Part shown: positions 1 through 5,110 of the stretch, piece after piece
How positions within the stretch are numbered: the stretch's first letter is position 1
Layout of the letters: each line of letters opens with the position of its first letter
Assembly (NCBI GenBank): GCA_903927685.1
Contig: CAIYOB010000261.1
Coordinates: 1 to 5,737 of the forward strand
Direction of reading: 5' to 3'
Length of the DNA: 5,737 nucleotides
From: an uncultured Planctomycetaceae bacterium
GTDB lineage: Bacteria; Planctomycetota; Planctomycetia; Pirellulales; Pirellulaceae
Notes under the pieces: generated by a model
The model's database searches: none
What the model was told of the DNA's origin: nothing
What the model saw: only the letters and a program-made list of their open reading frames with translations
Translations under genes and position numbers: made by a program

Positions 1-1752
1 CTGATCGCCGCCGACCAGCCGCTGCCGGAGTGGACCGCGAAGATCAGGCCAGACCATCCACGGCTGTTCTTCAACTCCCAGACGTGGCCGGCCGTGAAGC
101 AACGGGCGTTGGGCGCCGAACACGACTGGTATCGTCGTGTCCAGCTGCGCGTCGATGGCGTGCTGGCGAAGACCACCGCCGGCAGCCAGACGGAACCGCA
201 GGACCTGGGGCCGGAAGCCGCCGCCGCGGCCTTCGTCTACCGGATGACCGAGGACCCGCGTTATCTGGACTTGGCGAAGACCTGCCTCCAGACCAGTGTG
301 GCGTTCTACGAGCAGTGCTACGACCAGCGGAAGACGGTCAACTGGTATTCCACGTCGCGGGTGCATGCCGTGCTGGCCTGGGACTGGCTGTACGCCGCGC
401 TCAGCGACACCGAACGCCGCGAATTCATGTCGCGGTTGATTGTCACGATCGATCGCGTCTTGAAGGCCAAGCCGCCGATCTATCGGGAGAATCTGTCGGG
501 CTACGACACGGGGTTCTACGGAGTCCGCAACTGTCTGTGGTTCATCGGCTGCACGGCCTTTGGCACGGGGATCGAAACGGACCTGGTCAACCAATGGCTG
601 GTCTGGGGCCATGACGAGAACCGGAAACTGCTGACCCATCGCCAGCGGGCCTGCGGCGACGACGGCGGCGGAGCCTCGTCGACGTTGGGCTACGTGTTCG
701 GCGCTTACCCTTGGTCCGAGCAGAACTTCTTCTATTGCCTGTCCACCTGCGGCGGCATCCTCCGCCAGCACCGCCACTACGACGCCTTGAACTTCGTCAT
801 CTACCAGCGCGGTTTCCTGGCCCTCGATTCGGGCACGCGGTACGAGGAATTCACCAACGGCCAGCACCTGGCCAATTACTATGCCCAGACCGTGGCCCAC
901 AATTGCGTGGTCATCCATCAGCCCGGCGAGCCGGTCGCGCCGTATTGGGGCGGCACGGTCGAGGGCAATCACGGCGGCCAGCACCGGCAACTGGGCTCCG
1001 TCCTGCAGGCGTTTGAAACCAACGACGATTTCATTTACGTCGCAGGCGACGCGACGGCCTGCTATCAGCATGGCGTCGTCCGCCGCGAGGGCCAGGCGGA
1101 ACTGCCGGAGAAGTGCAGCCTGGCAACCCGGCAACTGGTCTTCCTGCTGCCGCGGCATTTTGTGATTTTCGATCGGGTGACGACGACCGACGCCGGCTAC
1201 CGCAAGGACTGGCTGACCCACACGGCGCACGAACCGGTGCTCGACGGCACGGCGTTTCGAGCCGATCATGGCGCGGGGCGGATGTGGTGCCGGACGCTGC
1301 TGCCGAAGAACGCCCGCTTGACGCCGGTCGGCGGCCCGGGCAACGAGTTCCTGGCGGCCGGCAAGAACTGGACCATCGACGCCCGCGGCTTGCGTCCGGA
1401 GCATCTGGCCATGCTGGGTCAATGGCGAGTGGAAGTGACCCCGCCCGAGCCGCGCAAGGAGGAGCTGTTTCTGCACGTGATCCAAGTGGGTGACCAACAG
1501 CTGGCCGCGATGAGCCCGACGTCCCTGATCGAAGAGAAGGGCCGCTGCGGCGTCCGTCTGACCGCAGCCCAGGACACCTGGGAAGTCACCTTCAGCACGA
1601 CCGGCGACCTGACCGGCCACATCCGGCGGACCGGCCCAGCCAACCCCATCGACCGCCCCCTGACCTCGTCCGTCCAACCACAAACCGGCCTCATGCTGCG
1701 GCCGAACCCACTGACAACTGACCGCTGGCAACTGACAAAAGGCCCACCATGA
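1..1752 (+). CDS. Heparinase II/III family polysaccharide lyase, 5' end outside window
   Basis: Likely an exported lyase that cleaves acidic polysaccharide by beta-elimination. The frame is open from base 1 and 583 residues are visible. The GTG at base 94 is an internal Val, not a start, because family-like sequence (HPRLFF, in-window residues 19-24) lies upstream. Residues about 19-245 are the helical toroid part, with NLSGYDTGFYG (164-174), GDDGGGAS and YPWSEQNFF (236-244). Residues about 250-480 are the heparinase II/III beta-sheet domain: HRHYD (257-261), LALDSG with D276, and VAHN with H300. H259, D276 and H300 match the heparinase II zinc ligands; H259 to D276 is 17 residues, as for H408 and D425 there. 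H257 matches the catalytic His. The region joining the two parts looks shortened (see findings). The last 35 or so residues (IDRPLTSS to KGPP) look unconserved and partly encode repeat DNA. The stop overlaps the next start. Substrate cannot be told from sequence. Confidence 0.85.
   Translation: MIAADQPLPEWTAKIRPDHPRLFFNSQTWPAVKQRALGAEHDWYRRVQLRVDGVLAKTTAGSQTEPQDLGPEAAAAAFVYRMTEDPRYLDLAKTCLQTSVAFYEQCYDQRKTVNWYSTSRVHAVLAWDWLYAALSDTERREFMSRLIVTIDRVLKAKPPIYRENLSGYDTGFYGVRNCLWFIGCTAFGTGIETDLVNQWLVWGHDENRKLLTHRQRACGDDGGGASSTLGYVFGAYPWSEQNFFYCLSTCGGILRQHRHYDALNFVIYQRGFLALDSGTRYEEFTNGQHLANYYAQTVAHNCVVIHQPGEPVAPYWGGTVEGNHGGQHRQLGSVLQAFETNDDFIYVAGDATACYQHGVVRREGQAELPEKCSLATRQLVFLLPRHFVIFDRVTTTDAGYRKDWLTHTAHEPVLDGTAFRADHGAGRMWCRTLLPKNARLTPVGGPGNEFLAAGKNWTIDARGLRPEHLAMLGQWRVEVTPPEPRKEELFLHVIQVGDQQLAAMSPTSLIEEKGRCGVRLTAAQDTWEVTFSTTGDLTGHIRRTGPANPIDRPLTSSVQPQTGLMLRPNPLTTDRWQLTKGPP
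1711..1738 (+). repeat. Four tandem heptamers (CTGACAA-like) inside the lyase 3' end
   Basis: The units are CTGACAA, CTGACCG, CTGGCAA and CTGACAA, end to end. On the other strand the unit reads TTGTCAG and its translation gives runs like CQRSVVSG. This resembles the short heptanucleotide repeats (STRR type) known from cyanobacteria and seen between genes in other bacteria. Here it is translated as part of the lyase tail and abuts the ribosome binding region of the peptidase gene. Confidence 0.6.
1739..1742 (+). promoter_or_regulatory. Weak ribosome binding site (AAGG) of the peptidase gene
   Basis: AAGG lies six bases before the ATG at 1749, within the coding end of the lyase. It is weaker than the sites before the genes at 3732 and 5111, which fits initiation helped by ribosomes terminating at the overlapping ATGA. 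Confidence 0.45.
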
Positions 1753-2897
1753 CACGCACCACCGTCATTCTGTTCTTGCTTGTCGCTTTCACCCCGACTG
1801 CGGGCGGCGAAGAGATGACCTACGAGCAAGCCCGACAGCGGCTCAAGCCGGCCGCATTGCCCGAGTTCTGGATTGGCGATCTTGCCGGACTGCCGGCTCG
1901 ATGGGAGCAACTGCGTGCCGGGACGTGCCAAGAGTTGGCGCGCAGCCCCGGCGGCCGTCCGCTGCACTTGATCGCCTACGGCGAGCGGGAAGAAGCGCGG
2001 CACCGCGCCAATTTCAATTCCGCGATCGGCGGCCAGGATCCGTCCGCCTACCTGGACAAGCGTGCTCGAAAGAAGCCGGTGATCTTCTTCGTCGGTCCGG
2101 TGCACGGGCACGAAGTCGAAGCGCTGACGGGATTGGTGAATCTGATCCAGATCATGGAAACGGGTTGGGATCTGCGGGGCCGCGACCAGGGCCAACTCCG
2201 CGAACTGGGGCGGCGGTGCCGGCTGCTGATCCTGCCGGCCGGCAATCCCGACGGCATCGCGCGTTTCGAGCCGCGGACGGCCTTCGGCATGACGCACGAC
2301 GAGTTCCAGTTCTGGGGCCAGGGCACGTGGCAGGACAACAAGATCGCCTATTGGCCGGACTCCAAGCGTCAGCATCCGCGCACGGGGCCGGAGATCGGCT
2401 TCTTGGGCTGCTACTTCAACGACGCCGGCGTCAACCCGATGCACGACGAGTTCTTTGCGCCGCTGAGCACCGAGGCTCCCGCGATCTTGAAGGCGGCCAT
2501 GCAAGAGGGCCCGGATCTGGCGGTGTCCCTGCACAGCCACGAGGCGGCGCCCGCGCTGCTGCGGCCGGCTTACGTGCCGCTGGAGGAACAGCAACGCGTG
2601 ATCGCCTTGGCGGAAAAATGCTATGGCCTGCTCGAAGCTCGCGGCCTGCCGCACGGCAAACCGTTCACGGCCCAGGCCGAGAGCGGTCCCCGGCCGGCCT
2701 CGTTCAACCTGGTCAGCGCGCTGTATCACGTCAGCGGCGCGACGAGTTTCACGTTCGAGTGCCCGCATGGAATCGACGATCCCAAAGCCTGCCAGGTCAA
2801 CCCGGAACAGATCCTGGACATCCAACTGACGCTGTACGAAGCGATGTTTCAGTTCGCCCTGGAGGCCAAAGCCAGCCCAGTCAGCTCGGGAGGATGA
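1749..2897 (+). CDS. Exported M14-like zinc carboxypeptidase family protein
   Basis: Predicted exported zinc metallopeptidase of 382 residues, close to the usual size of an M14 catalytic domain plus leader. Residues 1-20 (MTRT, then hydrophobic TVILFLLVAF) are a signal peptide. The M14 zinc site is visible: H119 and E122 in VHGHE, and H262 in SLHSHE. E337 in TFECPHG is the likely general base; its spacing from H262 (75) agrees with H196 to E270 in carboxypeptidase A (74). LPAGNPDG at 162-169 is also typical of the family. The usual Asn-Arg pair that holds the substrate carboxylate is not seen; that stretch appears to read AGVNPMHDEF (226-235), so a true carboxypeptidase activity is doubtful and amidase or other peptidase activity is possible. 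The ATG overlaps the lyase stop by four bases, giving coupled expression and suggesting the two enzymes work on the same material. Family call is firm; substrate is unknown. Confidence 0.85.
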   Translation: MTRTTVILFLLVAFTPTAGGEEMTYEQARQRLKPAALPEFWIGDLAGLPARWEQLRAGTCQELARSPGGRPLHLIAYGEREEARHRANFNSAIGGQDPSAYLDKRARKKPVIFFVGPVHGHEVEALTGLVNLIQIMETGWDLRGRDQGQLRELGRRCRLLILPAGNPDGIARFEPRTAFGMTHDEFQFWGQGTWQDNKIAYWPDSKRQHPRTGPEIGFLGCYFNDAGVNPMHDEFFAPLSTEAPAILKAAMQEGPDLAVSLHSHEAAPALLRPAYVPLEEQQRVIALAEKCYGLLEARGLPHGKPFTAQAESGPRPASFNLVSALYHVSGATSFTFECPHGIDDPKACQVNPEQILDIQLTLYEAMFQFALEAKASPVSSGG

Positions 2898-2945
2898 TCC
2901 ACTTTTGTGACGGCGCAGCTGCCGAACGGTTGGAGTTCTCGCTTC

Positions 2946-2983
2946 AGCGTGCCCGCGGACGGAGTCCGCGAAGATAACACGCT
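2946..2983 (+). terminator. Candidate terminator hairpin after the peptidase gene
   Basis: Inner stem CGCGGAC / GTCCGCG (2954-2960 with 2964-2970) closes a three-base loop. An outer stem AGCGTG / CACGCT (2946-2951 with 2978-2983) extends it, with 2 and 7 unpaired bases between stems. It lies about 50 bases after the stop at 2897. No T-run follows, so an intrinsic terminator is uncertain; transcript-end protection or part of a repeat element are alternatives. Confidence 0.4.
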
Positions 2984-3032
2984 AACCCGGATTATCATGG
3001 CCCCAGCATTTCGCGGCAACGCGCGCTACTGT

Positions 3033-3052
3033 AACCCAAAGCGTCAGCGAGG
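3033..3052 (+). repeat. Planctomycete-type interspersed repeat (NPKRQRG / SLTLWV motif)
   Basis: AACCCAAAGCGTCAGCGAGG is one copy of a short motif I recognise from intergenic regions of planctomycete genomes, usually near AACCCGAAGCGTAAGCGAGGG. Only one copy is in the window, so repetition rests on prior knowledge rather than on this sequence. Confidence 0.5.
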
Positions 3053-3114
3053 AGAATGCGTCATTGCTGCCAGCCGATGGCCTCACCGGCCCCGTGCCGA
3101 ATGGTACGAGGTTA

Positions 3115-3178
3115 AGCGGCGAAGCCGCTGATCAGCGGGTTAGGGGGAGGTCTTTCGACCTCCATCCTCCCCGCTGAT
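3115..3178. terminator. Hairpin cluster between convergent genes, possible two-way terminator
   Basis: The main hairpin has an outer stem ATCAGCGGG / CCCGCTGAT (3131-3139 with 3170-3178) and an inner stem GGAGGTC / GACCTCC (3146-3152 with 3157-3163) around a TTTC loop. A second hairpin, AGCGGC-GAA-GCCGCT, occupies 3115-3129. The 3131-3138 arm also forms a perfect palindrome with 3125-3130 (CCGCTGATCAGCGG), so the foldings compete. The main hairpin ends 22 bases beyond the stop of the minus-strand gene and about 230 bases beyond the peptidase stop, so it could end transcripts from both sides. There is no clear T-run on either strand. Confidence 0.5.
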
Positions 3179-3200
3179 GGTGTCGTGGTTGGACGCTGGC

Positions 3201-3446
3201 TCAGGCCTCCGCCGGAGCGGGGGTTTCCAAGTCCTTCAGCGAGCGACCTAATCGCTTGCGCTGGTTGGTGTTGCCGACGTTCTTGGCGCCCCCGTCGCCG
3301 CTGCCCTGCTTCATGAACTCCAGCAGGCGAGGACTGATGTCCTCCGAATTGTCGGGGATCCCGATTGCTTCGATCGCATCGGAAACCCCCAGCAAAACCG
3401 ACTGTTTGACGCCTTCACGGATCCACAGGAACAGGTTGAAGTTCAT
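3201..3446 (-). CDS. Small conserved-looking hypothetical protein, 81 residues
   Basis: Function unknown. The start at 3446 is chosen over the longer frame (to 3590) because GGAGGAG stands four bases before this ATG, and the upstream extension is Arg/Pro-rich with no protein-like character. Residues 1-29 ([18 protein letters not shown], then [11 protein letters not shown]) look like an ordered amphipathic helical segment; 32-47 are acidic then hydrophobic ([13 protein letters not shown]). Residues 48-62 are Gly/Asn-rich and probably flexible, followed by a basic patch [13 protein letters not shown] (62-74) and an Ala/Pro tail. There is no signal peptide or membrane segment, so it is probably cytoplasmic. 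It resembles small hypothetical proteins I associate with Planctomycetes, but I cannot name a family. It is convergent with the peptidase gene and divergent from the SGNH gene, with its own promoter candidate. Confidence 0.75.
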   Translation of the reverse strand: MNFNLFLWIREGVKQSVLLGVSDAIEAIGIPDNSEDISPRLLEFMKQGSGDGGAKNVGNTNQRKRLGRSLKDLETPAPAEA

Positions 3447-3450
3447 CGCT

Positions 3451-3457
3451 CTCCTCC
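3451..3457 (-). promoter_or_regulatory. Ribosome binding site deciding the small-gene start
   Basis: On the minus strand GGAGGAG stands four bases before the ATG at 3446. It is the strongest Shine-Dalgarno match in the window and supports the 81-residue product rather than a 129-residue one. Confidence 0.75.
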
Positions 3458-3531
3458 GTCCTTGACTAGATTCGCCAGAGGTTACAGGCCGCGTCTTGCC
3501 AACGATCTTTCGGCCGCCTCGGCGGGGCGGG

Positions 3532-3560
3532 AGGATATCGCTTCGGGTACCCTTTGTCCA
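3532..3560 (-). promoter_or_regulatory. Sigma70-like promoter candidate for the small gene
   Basis: On the minus strand TGGACA (3560-3555) matches the -35 consensus at five of six bases. After a 17-base spacer, TATCCT (3537-3532) matches the -10 at four of six. The spacer holds an 8-base palindrome GGGTACCC (3545-3552). Start of transcription would be near 3525, giving a leader of about 80 bases. In GC-rich DNA such matches can arise by chance. Confidence 0.4.
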
Positions 3561-3719
3561 GACGAATATCGCCCGACGCGAGACTCGCACGGGGCCGCCT
3601 GCGTGCTTGCGCTACCGGGAACGGGATGGTGCGAGTACCTCGCCGCACGCGGCGAAATCGGCTATCTTCACACGCAGCCTGCTCGCAGCCGTCGGGTTGG
3701 CCCAACGTCAACTTCAACC

Positions 3720-3725
3720 AGGAGA
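3720..3725 (+). promoter_or_regulatory. Ribosome binding site of the SGNH gene
   Basis: AGGAGA stands six bases before the ATG at 3732. It decides the start, since the frame is open back to 3462. Just upstream are three hexamers ending in CAAC (CCCAAC, GTCAAC, TTCAAC; 3701-3718). Confidence 0.75.
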
Positions 3726-3731
3726 ATCACG

Positions 3732-5012
3732 ATGCGACGAATACTACCCCGTCTGGTCTTGGCCTTGACCGCGGCGGCATGGACAGGGAACATCCAGGGG
3801 GCCGAGTACCAGGCCGTCCCGGCCCAGAAGATCCGGCCTCGCGAAGGGATCGGCCACGTGATGGCCAAGATCCGAGCCGGCCAGCCGGTGACCGTGGCCT
3901 ACCTGGGCGGATCGATCACCGCTGCCAATGGTTGGCGGCCCAAGACGACGACATGGCTCCAGAAGACGTTTCCCCAGGCGAAATTCGAGGAGGTCCATGC
4001 CGCCATCGGTGGCACGGGCAGCGATCTGGGCGTGTTCCGCGTGGGGCACGACGTGCTGCAATTTAACCCCGACCTCCTGTTCGTCGAATTTGCGGTGAAC
4101 GACGGCGGGGCGCCACCGGAGGCCATCTGGCGCAACATGGAGGGGATCGTCCGACAGACCTGGCGCAAGAACCCCCAGACCGACATCGTTTTCGCCTATA
4201 CGATCCACGAGGGCATGCTCGACGAACTGAAGAAAGGACTCTGCCCTCGCTCGGCCTCGGCCATGGAACTGCTGGCCGACTTCTACGGCATTCCGTCGGT
4301 CAACTTCCAGGTGCCCGTGGTCGAGTTGCTGCAGCAGGACAAGCTGGTTTTCCAGGCCGACAAACAGCCCGCGGGGGACAGGATCTGGTTCGCCGCCGAC
4401 GGCTGCCATCCGCGCGACGAGGGGCACGAAATCTATCTCCAACTGATGGCCGACGCGATCACGCAGATGCAAGACAGCCGCCCCGCCGACCATCAGGCCA
4501 AGCTCGCCACGGCCTTTGTGGCCGACAACGCCGAAGCCGCCAAGATGGTTCCCGTCCAGGAGAAGATGCTGACGGGCGACTGGCAAGCCCTGCCTGCCAG
4601 CGACGACAAGCAGCGCGCGTTCGGCAACCGCCTGGGCCAGATCTGGATGGCGGCTCAGCCCGGCAGCAAGCTGCAGTTCAAGTTCAAGGGGTCGGAGGCC
4701 AAGCTGTACGATCTGCTCGGCCCCGACGGCGGCCAGGTCATCATCACCGTCGACGGCAAGAGCGGTGCGCAGCCCGTTCCTCGCTTTGACAGCTATTGCA
4801 CCGGCCATCGCCTCGCCACGCTGCAGCTCGTGGCCAACGCGGATCCGAACCAGGTCCACGAGGTGACGGTCGAGATTCACCCCGACCAGCCAGACCGCCG
4901 GAGCGTGGCCTTTCGGTTGACGGATCCGGAGACGGAGCTCAAGCAGCCCAAGTACCAGGGCACGCGTCTCTGGGTCGGCCAGATCCTGCTGCTGGGCGAC
5001 CTGGTCGAGTAG
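3732..5012 (+). CDS. Exported SGNH/GDSL-family hydrolase with C-terminal beta domain
   Basis: Predicted exported esterase of 426 residues, most likely a carbohydrate deacetylase or related acyl hydrolase. Residues 1-24 (MRRILPR, then hydrophobic [10 protein letters not shown]) are a signal peptide, cleaved near IQGA-EYQ. The SGNH domain spans about 37-250. Block I is LGGSIT with the nucleophile S61; block II is IGGTGSDLG with G94; block III is VEFAVND with N123; block V is [10 protein letters not shown] with D223 and H226. All four catalytic positions are therefore intact. Residues about 285-426 form a second, beta-rich part ([19 protein letters not shown], then VIITVDGK, and HEVTVEIHP) that resembles the jelly-roll domain attached to some carbohydrate esterases, there usually on the N-terminal side. 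The small minus-strand gene separates it from the lyase/peptidase pair; a same-strand gene follows after 98 bases. The fold is clear, the substrate is not. Confidence 0.88.
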   Translation: MRRILPRLVLALTAAAWTGNIQGAEYQAVPAQKIRPREGIGHVMAKIRAGQPVTVAYLGGSITAANGWRPKTTTWLQKTFPQAKFEEVHAAIGGTGSDLGVFRVGHDVLQFNPDLLFVEFAVNDGGAPPEAIWRNMEGIVRQTWRKNPQTDIVFAYTIHEGMLDELKKGLCPRSASAMELLADFYGIPSVNFQVPVVELLQQDKLVFQADKQPAGDRIWFAADGCHPRDEGHEIYLQLMADAITQMQDSRPADHQAKLATAFVADNAEAAKMVPVQEKMLTGDWQALPASDDKQRAFGNRLGQIWMAAQPGSKLQFKFKGSEAKLYDLLGPDGGQVIITVDGKSGAQPVPRFDSYCTGHRLATLQLVANADPNQVHEVTVEIHPDQPDRRSVAFRLTDPETELKQPKYQGTRLWVGQILLLGDLVE

Positions 5013-5097
5013 CCGCCCGGAGCCGTTTCCCGAGTTGTGGCACCTGCCAATCCCGGCGGCACCGCCTTGGGTTTCACCGCCTTTGTCCCTCACGAGC

Positions 5098-5103
5098 AAG
5101 GAG
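5098..5103 (+). promoter_or_regulatory. Ribosome binding site of the Gly/Ser-repeat gene
   Basis: AAGGAG stands seven bases before the ATG at 5111, a near-ideal site. The 98-base gap after the SGNH stop (5013-5110) shows no clear terminator or promoter, so read-through from the SGNH gene is possible. Confidence 0.7.
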
Positions 5104-5110
5104 TCAGAAC

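Larger units (their letters stand above)
2898..3200. other. Gene-free region between convergent genes, holding repeats and hairpins
   Basis: No credible gene is present. A 74-codon frame at 2907-3131 starts at GTG without a ribosome binding site and its middle is the translated interspersed repeat (NPKRQRG). The region carries a hairpin at 2946-2983, a repeat at 3033-3052 and a hairpin cluster at 3115-3178. An 8-base inverted repeat, CTAACCCG at 2982-2989 and CGGGTTAG at 3136-3143, encloses about 160 bases and may mark the ends of a non-coding repeat element. Confidence 0.6.
3447..3731. other. Divergent intergenic region, 285 bases
   Basis: Lies between the start of the minus-strand small gene and the plus-strand SGNH gene. 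It is open in the plus frame of the SGNH gene from 3462, but that stretch is Arg/Ala-rich and precedes a good start with a signal peptide, so it is treated as non-coding. It contains a minus-strand promoter candidate (3532-3560), overlapping small hairpins at 3631-3654 (GCGAG-tac-CTCGC and CGCCG-CACG-CGGCG, which share bases 3641-3643 and so exclude each other), and a palindrome GTTGG-c-CCAAC at 3696-3706. I found no convincing plus-strand promoter. Confidence 0.5.

Noticed and set aside
30..614. 194-codon plus-strand frame at the left edge
   Set aside because: It is out of frame with the heparinase-like sequence that runs from base 1 and has Arg/Gly-rich shadow composition.
1419..2825. 468-codon minus-strand open frame opposite the lyase end and the peptidase gene
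   Set aside because: It spans two genes with clear family motifs on the plus strand, has no family-like motif of its own, and part of it (CQRSVVSG) is translated heptamer repeat. Long antisense frames are common in GC-rich coding DNA.
2907..3131. 74-codon plus-strand frame containing NPKRQRG
   Set aside because: GTG start without a ribosome site, no protein-like pattern, and it is made of hairpin and repeat DNA.
3462..3490. Plus-strand promoter based on TTGACT at 3462-3467
   Set aside because: No acceptable -10 lies 15-18 bases downstream.
3447..3590. N-terminal extension of the small minus-strand protein to 129 residues
   Set aside because: The strong GGAGGAG site directly precedes the inner ATG, and the extension overlaps the likely promoter.
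3462..3731. N-terminal extension of the SGNH protein by 90 codons
   Set aside because: The extension is low in protein-like character and would bury a good signal peptide; the ATG at 3732 has AGGAGA at the right distance.
3744..5099. 451-codon minus-strand open frame opposite the SGNH gene
   Set aside because: It mirrors the SGNH coding sequence, is rich in Leu/Val/Gly/Arg/His as expected of a shadow, and shows no domain.
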